Assembly: GCA_030734395.1 (NCBI GenBank)
Contig: JAUZTG010000042.1
Coordinates: 1,612,001 to 1,676,000 of the forward strand
Reading direction: 5' to 3'
DNA: 64,000 nucleotides
DNA from: Sarocladium kiliense
Lineage: Eukaryota; Ascomycota; Sordariomycetes; Hypocreales; Sarocladiaceae
Within the stretch, counting starts at the first letter, position 1, and every line of letters starts with the position of its first letter. Below, piece by piece: positions 43,430 through 56,261 of this stretch. The notes beneath the pieces are model-generated. The model did not search any database. It saw nothing but the letters and a program-made list of their open reading frames with translations, and was not told the origin of the DNA. Position numbers and translations under genes: made by a program.

Positions 43430-43958
43430 CGTAAGTCACAAATCGAATACCATCGGTTGGACAAGCTGAGTAGCGTCGTGACTGCGTCTTGTTAATGGGT
43501 TCGAAATGGAGAGATACCTGATACTGGATTGGCAAATGGACTAGATCGTATGGAGATTGGAGGTCTTATTTATGGCTTCTTATATGTCATGCAAGCCACA
43601 TGCCGTCCGTGATTCTGGGCCATGCCACCTAAAGGAACCCATTGAACAGGCATCTCAAGGGCATACTAACTTCAATCACTAAGCTCATGGCCGCCATTGC
43701 ACTTCAACGAGTCTGTCCGTCACGCAGCGCGACAAATATGACGATAAGGTGCCATTCGCGAGTCACTCCACAACATCACAAGTGTATCACTACGAGACAC
43801 TCGAGTCAAAACCACAAACTATCTTTTTCTAATTAAGAAAGAACTCCTATCTATATTCCCTGGGCTCCTAATTCATACGTTTTAGAAATAAGAGTACCAA
43901 ATGTCCCTATACTACATCTTATCATCTCACAGCATGGAATACTACGACCTGCTATCAT
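43430..43958. other. Intergenic region upstream of tandem paralogue 2
   Basis: 529 bp. Holds the promoter of paralogue 2 and the 3' end of the next minus-strand gene. The part near 43800..43920 is A/T-rich. Nothing else recognised. Confidence 0.35.
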
Positions 43959-44903
43959 CTAAAAGAAAGCTCCCTCGGGGTAACGGCTTTGATGAGGCTT
44001 GAACTGCGCTCCTCCCGTCAAATGACGATATCCACTATTCCTGGGCGGTGCATGAACTGGCGATTCACACCTTGTTGGCGTCCCAGATGTCCTCTTGTGA
44101 GGTGTCTCAAAGCTACCCGACCTCGTGGTCCGAATGGGGAAATCTTCCGGGAACACAGTCGGGGTGCTGCTGGGAATTACTGGGAAGTTGGCCCAATCAT
44201 TCGCAGTAGACCTTCCACCTGTCCCTCTTATAAGCTCGACAGCCAGATCATTAAAGGCATCGTCCATTGTTGTGCCCTGATGTGGAGTCAAGGTGTGTAT
44301 AGCTCGGGTCGATGCCGTATCAGAACACCTGTCGTAGGGGGTCGAAGCTCGATTGTAAGGGCTGTAAGGTCGTTGATGTGCATCCTCCGCAAGCCCAAGA
44401 ACCGCAGCAGCTTTGCTCGGCACGGGTCTTTCGGGTGGCGTTGGCACGAAAAGGTGCTTTGAGGAAGATGGGCGAGAGTCCGCTGCGCTCCACGATACTG
44501 ATGTAGCCGATTCGTCCATATTTGGGATCAAGCCTCGAGCCCAGCTACGCAGTACCGGTTCGGTGAAGTCCGTGTCGGTGAGGCTGCTGTTTTGGATTGT
44601 ACTGTTGTCGTTCGTTGGGCTGTAGTCGTTGGTTTGTCGTCGACGGTTGTACCAGTAGAAGAGCGCAAACAGCAGGACAGACAATACGATGCCTATGCTG
44701 ATGCTGCTTCCGATGATAATGCCTGCCATCTGCCCGCCTTTAGTCGCTCTCGCAACAAGCCCCTGTTGGATCGCCTGTGTCATCGTTCTCGACGCATCTC
44801 CCGGATCGGTCCGTAGTGTCGTCACATCTCGGAAGCCAGCGAAGGCTGAGCGTCGGGCACGTCTAGTCGGTAGGGGGTTTTCAAAGTCGTAAGAAAGCCT
44901 CAT
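43959..44903 (-). CDS. Single-pass membrane protein with disordered cytosolic tail (314 aa)
   Basis: Single exon, no recognised domain. A strong membrane segment lies at about 59-85 (MAGIIIGSSISIGIVLSVLL, continuing FALFYWY), followed by NRRR, which puts the long C-terminal part in the cytosol. That tail (about 230 residues) is Ser/Thr/Pro-rich with several possible phosphosites and Tyr-containing motifs (YSPYNRASTPYDR). The 58-residue head has no signal peptide and is basic, so an upstream exon carrying a signal sequence might be missing. The small-xxx-small pattern in the membrane segment (GIIIGSSISIG) would allow dimer packing. The layout resembles other fungal proteins with a stalk, TM and tail, such as the one at 31110, but without clear sequence similarity. 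Confidence 0.75.
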   Translation of the reverse strand: MRLSYDFENPLPTRRARRSAFAGFRDVTTLRTDPGDASRTMTQAIQQGLVARATKGGQMAGIIIGSSISIGIVLSVLLFALFYWYNRRRQTNDYSPTNDNSTIQNSSLTDTDFTEPVLRSWARGLIPNMDESATSVSWSAADSRPSSSKHLFVPTPPERPVPSKAAAVLGLAEDAHQRPYSPYNRASTPYDRCSDTASTRAIHTLTPHQGTTMDDAFNDLAVELIRGTGGRSTANDWANFPVIPSSTPTVFPEDFPIRTTRSGSFETPHKRTSGTPTRCESPVHAPPRNSGYRHLTGGAQFKPHQSRYPEGAFF

Positions 44904-47900
44904 CTTATGTCTCTGTGGTATTCATATGATCTGTCTTCAGTCAAAGTGAAAAAGCACCAGGCATCTGTCCGTAGAGGCCCGATCCTGGGCCCCTTGATAT
45001 GTCTTCAAGTTGCCCATGACAACAGATACCGGACAAGCTGTGAAAGAACACCCACGTCCATCACTAGATGGGCCTTTTGCACAGGTCCCTTTGAAGTATC
45101 TTCAGGCGCATGATCTGTCCGAGGCTCGTCAAAGGGTGAAATAGTGGTTGCCGCATCATAAGGGTGTGGTGTAGTCAAAGAGAACATGGCAGTCCTCTAC
45201 CGCACTCCGCAACGCCAGCCTCAGCACAGACTCATTCAATTGTCTCATGAGCCTCTTGTAGTCCATCTTCGGTAGGAACCGTTCGATTCGCGGATTGGGG
45301 TCGTGCATCGAGTTTCTTTCAGGTCAGCCTGCGACTTGCACCCTCGGGGCGGTCGGGTTCCTTTTATGCCCAAGGCTCAGGCCAGCTCCAGGGCGAGCAC
45401 GACCTGGCGGTACAAGAGCACGCCACCTTTGGCGAACGATAAGCTTTGCAAAGATATCAGAACAAAGATAGCATGTCCTATGGCTGATAGCTTGGCGTGA
45501 GATCTGCATCTCCTGCCTATATTGTGAGCACTGATAGCCACGACCTTGGGGTATGGGGCCAGGGTCTTTTGGCACTCCCAAGGTTCCCCACGTCCCACTG
45601 CCCAGCCAATTCGAAGATTTACTTAAGGGAGATAAACGAGGCCCACGAGGCGCTCGTCACTCTGCCAGAAGGCACGCGACTCACTCCGGAGGTTCAGCGA
45701 CTTGCATATCCTCATAGGTCCTACGGATTGTGCGCCAAGGCTTCCGATGCCGCGAGATTGTATGCAGCAAACACCAGAAGCAGGCATTGCTTGTTGGCCG
45801 CATGTGAGCTGATCTTGTCCCGTGTCGTGTGGGGGGTTCATTTGGAAACGGGTTGCCCCCACGCGTTGCTTGATGTTGGCTGCTTCGAGACTTGCGACGC
45901 ACGCCATGGGATGCAACCTCATGTGCCGCCTGCTGACACTCAAGGAGACGCACGCACGGTTGTGCAGCGCATAAAGTGCGTCAATCTTGCGAGCCGTGAA
46001 ACACGCATCTATTTGAACAGCCACCACACACGCCTCATTTGAAGGATGGGAAACGTCATCACGAGATGCTGGGGGTCTCTCAAAAGCATCGTAACTTTAA
46101 GAGGACCGTTGCAAATATCAGGTATGCAGCCGTATTCAGTACAGTCTATGGGTGTTCAGGCGGCCTGTTCAAGGCTGCTGCTCGTCTTGTCCTGAAGAAC
46201 ATATCAAGCTGTTCGAGAGCATCGCCATCAAGAGATTGGTGGGTGCGTTAGACGTTCCTGGCGATTGTCATCTGGGGTTAGAAGGCTGCTCCGAAAGCCA
46301 TGAGCCCCGCCTTAATGTCCTTGCAGCAATGCTGTCTGTCCCGGAAGGAGCGTACAGCTAGCTATTCATGTCTAATAGGGACATCGATCCTCATTAGGGC
46401 ATACAGACAGAACCCTCGCTAAATGAGTTCGAGACCATGCCTGCCCAGCATATACTTCAAGCCTCCCGTCCGCAAGCATTGGTCACTGCCGAGGCTCTGT
46501 TGCTTCGATGAGCTGGTCGTCCAAGACGGAACAAAACCCATGGCGGACAGGAGCCTCCTCCCTGTAATACTGACCGTTAGCGGCCCAGTCACGGATTTAG
46601 ATCTCAGGCTAAATCCAGCCGCGTGGTCGCTGGCTCCTTGTCAGGGCGACTCGGCAGAGATACGAAATCGGCGGCCTTGATCCAGATGCTTGACTGTGCA
46701 GTATTAGTCGCCAGTGGAGTCGCCGGCACCCACTCAGCGCCTGTAGCGTCAACCAAGCGTTGTCTCTGCGGGCGCAACATCAATATGTGTTGCGAGCCTA
46801 GCGGTAGTGTTGTATGAGGATCTTGCATCGTGCTGGCTGTGTAGCTAGGCAGATCCCTTGCAATCAGAGTCTGGCGGCTTGGCCAAGTCACGTCGCTGGA
46901 GTCATTGCGTAGGATGCGAGGTTGACCGAGACATCGCGATGCAATTACCGAGCTGGCCCGAGAGTTCTCAGCTTGAGCTTTGGTACATCAAGGCATGGTC
47001 ATCGGGGCATGTTTCTGAAATGACCAGCGGTGGTCACCAATTGGCTCAACATGAGTCGCAGCTAGCGCCGAAAGTCAGCCACAGTCGCAGATCCCATTTC
47101 GGCGCCCTCACTTCTCACAAGCGTGCAACGATGCCTCGATCTTGACTCTCGTTCCAGAAACTCTAGACCAATACGTAGTGGCACCCTAAGGTTTTGGACC
47201 TGTGCAATTGGTATGCATACGGTAGCGAAGCGAACCATGTCCTGGCGCGGGACAGACCGGAACGATCGAGCTCACCTTTGCGAGGTCGGCATCAAGCACA
47301 GGCAGCCTGAAAGCCTCAGCCCAGCCATCAACGTGCGACTTCGGGATGGGCTGGCAGTGGCGCCTCGGAGAACCACTCGTAGGGAGAAAACGAGACGCGG
47401 TAGCTACTCTGTACTCCGTAGGCATGGAGACAATGGGAGGGCAAGAGTGGGGGTCCACATGGCCAGTTGACTGAATGCTTATACACCATGATGGTGGTGG
47501 GCTCGCGAGTCACTGGAGAGGTCGGGCCGTAGTTTACCATTGATCGGTCGGTCAGTGCGAACCCTGCGGCGGGCGGATCCTGGGTCTGCCATCCATGACG
47601 CCCAACGAGTGGCTGCATTGCCCATCCCTGTGATGTGGGGTCCATGGCTGCAGGTGCGGAGACCATGTCGAACCAAGTAGGACCCTGTTCCAGATGGTGT
47701 GCATACTTGATCGATTAACATAATGGTTTGAATCAAGTGGTGCGTGCAAACAGGGCGAGACTGTGTCGTATTGTTGTCTCCCGTACAGCTGTTGTCAGTG
47801 TTCTGTCGCGCCGTAGCCGCTGCGCCTGTTCTCGGGGAGTAGCTGCTCAAGCCACCAGGCTGACTTGAGGTGCTTTCTATGTGAACAGGTGACCAGTGCT

Positions 47901-49765
47901 TGAATCACTCTCAGACATGAATGATCTCGAAGCACCTCTTTGGACGATCTGTAGGAGACCACTGGCTGAGACTTCCATGCATGTGAACGAGCCTCTCTTC
48001 GAACAACAAGAATATCGACTCGAAATGCATAAGGTACTGCAAACACCATGTGGGGGGCAGCGTGACCCCTGTTCTGGACGAACCTGTAATTATTTCCTCG
48101 TCCAGGCGAGCTGTCACTCACAATCACCTTGTAATGGAGGTGACGGGCGGCGATGCTCCGGTTAGTAGTCTTGCGCCAGGCACGCGAGCAGCGTCCGGCA
48201 AGCCACGCGAGCTGGCGTCCATGTCCGGCCGACGGACAGTGTTGTGTTGTGGGTGAGTGTCGTTCGGGGGTTTTTTTGGGTTTTTTTTCCTGTCCTTGAA
48301 ACCTTATTCATGATGGTCGTTGACTTTGTCGAGTGCAATTTACTCAAAGCCTTTTGATGACGATCAGATGCAGAAGTCGGAAATGGTGCTTGAGTACGGA
48401 GAGAGCCATATCGGTCGGTCGGGGATCCGCCGCATCTTTCACGACATCATCGCATCCACTTGCGGGAGAAGGGTCCTAGGCCTCTCGTCCACTGGTCTCC
48501 AAACCACCCGAGGGCATCGTCAGTCCAACAGGTCTCCTGAATTGGGTTGGAGAGGCCGTGCCCCCACCATCCATTGGTGAGGACCACGGCGGCTGAGGAG
48601 TACTGCAGATCTCCACCTGATGGTGCTGCAGAACGCTCGCAGCATTATTGGATAATTTGGCATGGCAAGGGTCGAAGGCTCCGTTTGTCGTTTCCGTCGT
48701 CTCGCGCGGTGGCCGAAGCGGGGGCATTTAACGATGTCGAGGTTGGTGAAGCGGCTTGCTCCACTGCGTTCGCCGCTCGGCAGACGTTATCGTAGGATTA
48801 TATGGAGCGAGCTTTGAAAGGGCCGAGTATGGTCGAGAACCAGTCCCGAGGGAGGAATGGTTGTGCTGAGCAACGGATGAAGAGCGTTAAAGACGCAGAC
48901 GGGTGATGACGAGGCTCGTCGAATGGCACTTTCAATGTCCTCGCCGTGATACATCTCCAGGTACGGTGAGCCGATTGCTGAAAGAAAGGCTCAGCTCCCG
49001 TCTCAGTGGGTTTCCCATAGTTTGCGCCTGAAAGGGACCCTGGGGCAGGACAGAAGGAAGTGACGTCGCTACTTAGATGCAGAGCAGGCATCAGCCATGC
49101 CACATGCTTTAGCGGGGGGCCAGTTAGGTGCAGTGCAGCTTAGTGCATTCCAAGCTGGTTCCAAGCTATGAGAGAACACCAGTTGCAGTAGAGTTCAGTG
49201 CTACTGGAAGGAACCCGAGCAAGTCTGCCGGTGGTCGGGCAGTCAGTCGCAATGGTTGCTGCGCCTGAGTCGCTCCTTCCGCCCGCGCTGCCACAATCAC
49301 GTGAATCACACTCGTTGTTCCTTCCTTCATTCTGTAACCACAGGAGGATTAAACGGAGCAAGAGGGAGGGAGCAGAAAATAGTAGAGCCTCAAGCTAGAG
49401 GAGAAAGCTGCAACATCCCCAGAAGTCCAGAAGCCGTCATCTTACGCCGTTCCCTCACCTGCATGCTCGACCCGGCCCAAGGCCCCAAGTCCCGGCCCCA
49501 TGCGTGAATTCCGGTCTTGAGTCGCATGCTCGCAGCCACCCTCCGTCGCCGAGAACGTGGGGGGGAACCCTCGCTGCAGCAACTGAACCCCCCAAAGTCA
49601 GACCGTCCAGCGCTGCTCCGGCCTTTTTTCTCCTACCCTCAGGCTTCTCCGCTGTCGCTTCTCTTGGTCGACTCACCAGCAACTTCCCGTCGTCATAACG
49701 CTGACCAGAGCCTCGTTCGTCAGTCTGCTGCGAGACTTGAGACTCGACGCCCGAGATTTCTGCAA
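44904..49765. other. 4.9-kb region without convincing genes, upstream of the AreA-type gene
   Basis: This is the longest empty stretch of the window. Open frames up to about 180 codons occur on both strands (for example 45497..46042) but have no family features, Met starts or codon pattern to support them. No transposon ends, long repeats or A/T-rich RIP-like tracts were seen. The last kilobase probably holds the promoter and long leader of the GATA-factor gene. A homopolymer patch of G and T runs lies at about 48266..48288. Confidence 0.4.
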
Positions 49766-52700
49766 ATGAATCCCACAACCATGGAACACGATTACCGCTT
49801 TCCAAGGAGACCCGACGGTCGCCAGCTCGGTGACCACGATCGCCGCACCCTCGACGTCAGTATGCTTGACAAGACCATCGCAGCCGCTGGCCATCGTTTG
49901 CTCAGCACGCCCTTGTTTCCACCCTTTGGCGAAGCCAATGCTGCTCAGCAAAAGAGTCCGTCTCAGATGCAGCAGGAAGATCCCCTGGCGATGCAGGTTT
50001 GGAAGTTTTTTAGCAGGACGAAGCAACAGCTGCCGGATCAAGATCGTATGGAGAATCTGACATGGCGCATGATGGCCGTCGAGATTCGCAAGCAGCGCGC
50101 TGCAAAACTTCAACAGATGAGGTATGTTCTTCTTGCGTGACTGGACATCGCCCTCACGTCGCCTTGTACGTGTTTTTCTCCTCCTCCAACCCCGTCGTTG
50201 TGACGGCATAGTGGAGGGGTTGACAGACTCGCGGCGACCTGGGCCGGCATTCAGACAGAGGCCCTCCTCACATGTTCGCTGCGCCTTTGCTGACAGGCCG
50301 CCCGTGCGACAGACCTGTGCGACCAACAATGCAGAACGCCCCGAGCGGCATTGCTCAGCTTCGAAAATCATCCGAAAACGCCGTCAGCACGGTAGACGCG
50401 ATGAATATCGACGACTTCATTTTCTCAGAGAATGCCGCCACACCCGCAGGCATCGCATCGCCGTTGCCTCCATCTGCGCCGCCCACCTCCAACCGATCTC
50501 AGGACCACCGTTCGTCGCATACGCTCACCTCGGCCATCCCCATCAAATCCCGCAAGGATCTGGCTCAGCAGCAACAGCAACAGCAGGGACTTGAAGACCA
50601 GCAGCATCAACAATTTGTCCCTCAGTCTGTGCCAGTTCAAGCTCACCAGCCAAACCACCAGGGCAATGAGTTTCACTACGTGCAGCGTCATCTGCGCAAA
50701 ACCAGTATTGACGAGCGCAGGGTGAGTCTCGATCATTTCAAATCTACTGCAACACTTCCACTTTTCATGCATCATTGTTAGCTGGTGCATTTCACCTGCC
50801 CGCCCACCTCCCACTACCTCCATCCCGTCTGCTGCACCCCCACGAACTTGATGCTGGCTCATTTGCCCTTCCAATAATTCTGGCCCAGCGTTGCATTCAC
50901 CCCCGTCGCTGCAGTCCACCAATCCCGATCTCACAGCGCCCAGCTGCCACCACCCCGGCGGCGGGCGCAACCACCACCATCCTGCTTTAGCTCTCGTCCT
51001 TTGCACATGTTCCCACTGCCCTCTTTTGCGGATCCCCGTCACTAACTAGAATGATCCGTCGCAGACTCGGAAGCGCCCAGCCGACTTCTCTCCTCATGTT
51101 CCTGCTGTCAACAGCACCGACGCAGGAATTAAGTACGACTTGGACAACGACGCCGAGTTGCACGATTATTCTCTTGACAACTCAACTCAGCTCAACATGG
51201 CACATCCTAATCAGAATCACCCCGGTATCCCCTTTGGCCTCGACACCTTCATGGATGGTGAGCCCATCATCACCTCCGCAGGCCCCTTCCAGCAGAACTA
51301 CTCTTTCTCCCCCTCTACCTCTCCCATGATACCCAACGGCCCTTTCTCGCAAATGTACAACAACAACTCCATGCCTCCAGGCTCATTGAACAATAATGAA
51401 TTCTATTCGCCTCCAGCCTCTGCTTATCAGTCCACGGCGACGACACCACACCCAGCGCCTGATAACGATGGTTTCTACTTTGGAGCTCAAGAAATCCGAC
51501 AGCAAAGACCACAAGGCTTCCGTGCATCTCATCCGAACCAACAGGCGAACGCTCAGAACCAGGGCAGCCAGCAATTTATGTATAACGGTACTGCGCCAAC
51601 CCAGGGAGTGTTCCCTACCACTGGCACTGCATCCGAGTTCAACGCTGCTCCAAATTCATTTGGGCACATTGATCCGAGTCAGGTCTTCCAAACTGAGCCA
51701 TCTTTGACTTCACCAAACGTTTCAATGCCAAATGATAGCATGTTCACATTTGGTGCGGATTCTGATGATGAAGACAACAATGCGTTTGCCGACCGCAATC
51801 TCGGCATGCATGGAGACTATTCTTCTACCATGGATGATGGCAGTTCTCTTGGTTGGGATGCATCGCTACCAGGACAGTTCAGTACACAGGCTGCCCGGTT
51901 CCCTGGTGGACCGCCGCGGAAGCAAGTCGTGATCGGTGGAACAACGACCGATTATGTCGATGCCAATAGCGACTGGGATCCAAATGGTTTGGCACGATCA
52001 CATTCACAGTCATTGCACAACAACGAAAGGAGAGGGTCAAAACTACCTCGCAATGCCTCAACACCAGCACACATGACCAATAAGCAGAACGGGTTCGATC
52101 ACCTTGCACAGTCCATGCCCAATTCTCCGGGCGGTGATGGTCCAGGTACTATGTCCGGCTTCTCTTCTGTTGCCCCAAGTCGCCCGTCATCGCCCCCAGG
52201 GTCGAAGCACGGATCTACGACGAACTTACAGGGCGCTGCCAACAATGGCAACGGCCAAGGCGACGGAGGTGCTCCGACAACATGCACCAACTGTTTTACG
52301 CAGACGACGCCCTTATGGCGGCGAAACCCCGAGGGACAGCCACTTTGCAACGCTTGTGGTCTTTTCCTAAAGCTGCACGGTGTGGTCCGCCCGCTCAGCT
52401 TGAAGACAGATGTCATTAAGAAGCGGAATCGAGGTTCTGGTGCCAACCTTCCTGTGGGAGGCACAAGCACTCGGTCAAAGAAGAATGCCACCGGCTCAAC
52501 CGCAGCGTCAAGAAAGAACTCGACACTTTCGATGGCTAACACCGCTGCCAATGGCAGCAATGCGAAGAACCAGCCCAGTCCGGCAGCGACCGCACCACAA
52601 TCATCTCAGCACCAGCAGCCCCCCGCCGCAACGCCTCCGTCAATCAACCGGGCCGGGACAAACGAAATCGAGAGCCCGGCAAGCGGCGCTCAGTCTGGCC

Positions 52701-53161
52701 CCAACACCGCTGGCAGTACACCTAACAGCCACTTCGGTAGCACCACGTCATCCACTGGTGCAATGGGCGGCAAAGGCGTTATCCCTATCGCCGCAGCACC
52801 TCCAAAGACGGCCCCTGGACCTGGTGCTTCGGCCTTGGCACGGCAGTCAGCTTCCTCCTCGTCCAAGCGTCAACGACGGCATAGCAAGGGCACCATCGAT
52901 GCAGCGATCGGAATGGACATCGACAGTCCCAACTCAACTGGCTCCAATGAGGCAGCACGGTCTGTCAGCTCCAACCCCACTATCGGTTCATTGCCTGGCG
53001 GTATGGTACACACTCCTAGTTTCGGCATGAGCCACCGCCCCGGTATTGGTTCACAAAGCATGGTGCACATGGGAGGCAGCGGCCAGTCTGGCCAGATGAT
53101 GAACGGACCAGGTGGCTCTAACGGGCCGCAGGAGTGGGAGTGGCTTACGATGAGTCTTTAA
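49766..53161 (+). CDS. areA: AreA/NIT2-type GATA transcription factor (953 aa)
   Basis: AreA is the main activator of genes for use of poor nitrogen sources, and its own activity is controlled by NmrA, mRNA stability and localisation. Three exons: 49766..50121, 50313..50721 and 51065..53161. The sum is an exact multiple of three. Key parts: the fungal nitrogen-regulator N-terminal block [20 protein letters not shown] followed by LTWRMMA (about 75-105), [23 protein letters not shown], the junction [17 protein letters not shown], one zinc finger [20 protein letters not shown] then [13 protein letters not shown] (CX2CX17CX2C, about 662-686) with the basic tail, and the conserved C terminus EWEWLTMSL used for NmrA contact in related proteins. 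PolyQ is present near residue 210. The introns (191 and 343 nt) are much longer than the others in this window. Confidence 0.95.
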
Positions 53162-54171
53162 GCGCGCTATTAATGCAGAAGGTCTCGGACAGGCAGGGAG
53201 TGATGTTAAAGGGTTGGAGTTCTTTGGGCGGCAGCAGTGGTTTTGGGTCTTTCCGATTTGATGAGAGGAGTTGTCCCTCGCCATGATGAATTTCGATACC
53301 TTGGGGAGAGGGCTCATGCGCCCTCGTCCGCGCTTCTTTCCTGGGTTTTACCTATTCTCCTTGCGCGCGCGCTGGCGTTCTCTTGATATTCCCCCCCCGA
53401 GACTGATTTTGGCCATTTTCGGCACATTTTCACCCTCTCCGGAAGAGGGATTGGGAAGTGGGGGAAGGGGTTTACTGGCTCTTGGAATACACCTTGGAGA
53501 GGAGGATCTTTTGCTCTTTTATTTGCTCCATTCCTCGAATGGGTATATAGACTTCGTGGACTGGGATGATTTGGTTCGTATATACACTATATACTTAACC
53601 CGAGGCCCAAAGGAGCTTTAGGCCTTTATGGAGACGGCGAGATGGAAGCTCCATAATGATGAGACACGGACATTTCGACTTCCCCAGCCCGGTACCATCT
53701 TGCAGAGTGACTTCAGAGCACGGGACAAGTCGTGCCTCACAGCAGCCGATTTACCAGACTCTCATGTCTCACGATATGAATCTTTAGCGTTGTGATCTAA
53801 GCAACAGAACAAGCAACTTGAAGTTTGCCTCATCCTCCGCCCTGTTTCTCCCTTCTCTCCAGAACTCCCAACATCTAAACAATCATTCCACTCCTCTCAT
53901 GTTCTGCCATTAAAAGAAGCATACGAATGCATACGCGCGCCTAAGCTTCCCTTCCCGTTTCCATGTGCTTTCGTACTTGAGGGGAAAGCATTGCAGCAAC
54001 AAGTCATACTCCGTGAGCGACGATACAGTAACAAAGACAAAGAACAAAAGAACAGAAGGTAGGATGAATAAGAATACAAGGGAAATGAAGTCGTGGGGGG
54101 GTTTCAAGCTCGGTAAAATCCGAGAGTAGTGGAGGTGGTGAGGAGAGAATACCGTTCAGCTAAGGCAGCGT
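53162..54171. other. 3' region of the AreA-type gene and of the kinase gene
   Basis: About 1 kb between convergent genes. The AreA mRNA is known to carry regulatory 3' sequence in Aspergillus; here no specific element could be identified by eye. No gene seen. Confidence 0.4.
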
Positions 54172-56261
54172 TTACAGCATCGTTCCAAAGTTCTCCTCCT
54201 CAATCGTCATGGGGATCCTCTTCCTCGGACTGCCACTGCCACCACCCTCCTCTGATGCAGGCTTCCTGTGGCGGAACGTGAAGCCGACGAAGAGGCTCTT
54301 GCTCATCTCCTCTTCGCGATCTGCCATTGTCTCAAGAGCTTGCTGCTTGTCGTGCACCTCCTTGTACTTCGCCATATCAGCCTCGTTGCTGAAGTCGTCG
54401 AAGTAGCCAGCGTCTGTCTCGGAGTCCAGCTCAGGGACGAATGGCGCACGCGTGGTTCGGAGAGTCTCCCAATCGACTTCGGCAAAGTATTGGTGGTTGT
54501 AGATATCCTTGATATTAGAGAAGCGCTTAGTTCGAGAGTTGATGCAACTGTACGAGTCAGTACGTTCTTCAATAGGAGAAGTCATAGGGACTTACGTTGT
54601 GATAAAGTTCCATGTGCGGTTGCTAAGGAAGTAATTCGGGTCTTCCCAAACCGGCCGCTTCAGGACCTCCTTCCAGTGCTTCAAGTTTCGCCAAGTTTCG
54701 TCCGGGGTGGCACCTGCAAACGGCGGGAAGCCCGTGAGGGCCTCAAATAACATACATCCGAGGCTCCAATAGTCGACAGTAAAGTCGTACTCCTCCCCTC
54801 TAAGGACCTCTGGAGCCATGTAGTCCGGCGAGCCGACAATGGACTTTGCGTAGTTGACGTCTTGCTGACGCATGTTGCGGTAGCTTTCACGGCGCTCTGC
54901 CACCGTCCGCTGATCCATAGGCTTTCCAAAGGGCACAGCCGTCTCGGATGCTTTCTCAAGCTTAACCCGCATGGATTCAATCCTGGAAGGTGCAAGGACG
55001 CCAGCTGCGAGACCGAAGTCCGTGAGCTTGACGTGGCCAGTTGAGTCCACCAGGAAATTTTCAGGCTTCAAGTCACGATGAATGTAGCCAAGTTGGTGCA
55101 GCGCATCCACGGCGCAGAACATCTCAGCAATGTAGAACCGCGCGTGGCGGTTGGACAAAACACCCGTGTTGTTAAGGAGGGTCCGGAAGTCGCCGCCGGG
55201 GACATACTCCATGGCAAGATAGATACTCTTGTCATCCTGAAACGAGTACAGCAACCGTACCAGCCACTCGCTCTGCGCCGTGGTCAAAATGTCGCGTTCG
55301 GTCAAGACATGGCGGACCTCGTCAAGCTTGAAGAGCAGTTTCTTGCTCATCACCTTGAGAGCACACACTTCACGAGTATCTTTCTTCTGAGCCAGAAACA
55401 CCTGACCATAGCCACCTTGCCCGACTTGTGTCAGGATTTGGAAGTCGCCATGTCGCAAACGCACTCGCCGTTTCCGGAGGTTCGCTCGCTCTCGTCCTGT
55501 GTACTTCGACCACATTTGGTTGTGTGTTTGCTCGTCGGTCGCCGGAGGTGGAGGATACTCTGCCTTGAAGGCGGCAAGGCGGTTCTGTCGTGCACCGACA
55601 TATGTGATCTGATCGAAGTAATAATCGAGGAAGTCTTAAAGCTGTTAGTAGAGTTCGGAGATAATGAAATTTGTTGCGTAGACGTACAGAGCTGTGTCAC
55701 GTTGACCAATCTCTTGACGTTGGGCTTTTGGAGGATTTCGCGTTCCTCTGCTGTCAGTCCACGTGATGTATTGAACTTCTTGGCTGGCGTCAGTGGGCGA
55801 TGGCTCGACTCATAGAGCTGTGAACGAGTGACGGCCGCATGGCTATGCTGAAGAGGCGAGTCAGTTGCAGCCAGGCGTGACATTGGCGGTGTATTCTCTT
55901 GTCCTTGTTTCTTGAGTGGTGTTCCAGCATGGTTGTTCTTGTGGATGACGCTTTCGTCAACAAAGGTGCTTGACTCGTCATAAGGCTGGACGTTGCTCTT
56001 GCCTGGCGACAGAGGAGTAATGACGCTCTGGGGCCGGGTAAGTTTGACAGCAGGGCCATCATTGAGGTTCATGGCATTCTCAAATGTAGCTGTGAGGTCA
56101 TGGGCACCTGGTGGAACGGTCTTTTTGCTGGGGCTTCCATGAGGGGTCGGTGGGTTGATGAAGCTGTTGGTCTTGTTCGGCGTGCCTGGCCGGTCAGGTG
56201 ACGTGTCGCCTACGGGTTTATCCTTGCCGGCTGGAAAGAAGTTTGACATGAAGCTAGACAT
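54172..56261 (-). CDS. Dbf2/SidB-type NDR-family AGC protein kinase (662 aa)
   Basis: Dbf2 (SidB in Aspergillus) works with Mob1 in the septation/mitotic-exit network and controls septum formation and conidiation. Exons 56261..55688, 55634..54596 and 54547..54172 add up to a whole number of codons. Order: disordered Pro/Ser N terminus; Mob-binding helical region (YFLDYYFDQITYVGARQNRL, about 192-225); kinase domain with VGQGGYGQVFLA (P-loop), ALKVMSKK, YIHRDLKPEN, TDFGLAAG and the NDR-type insert before KSIVGSPDYMAPEVL; AGC C-terminal tail with the hydrophobic motif FVGFTFRHRK. All catalytic residues are present. Intron 1 has a perfect TACTAAC branch site and uses an AAG acceptor, skipping the AG beside the branch site; the conserved Mob-binding frame demands it. 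Close relative Cot1/Orb6 kinases are excluded by the activation-loop and tail sequence, with good but not full certainty. Confidence 0.93.

Noticed and set aside
31110..44903. A biosynthetic gene cluster in the accessory region
   Set aside because: No polyketide synthase, non-ribosomal peptide synthetase, terpene synthase or P450 gene is present; core genes such as POP1 and EAF interrupt the region.
45497..46042. 181-codon open frame in the empty region
   Set aside because: It begins without ATG, has no conserved motif and no splice-supported extension.
44904..49765. Decayed transposon in the empty region
   Set aside because: No terminal repeats, reverse transcriptase or transposase motifs and no A/T-rich RIP-like composition were seen.
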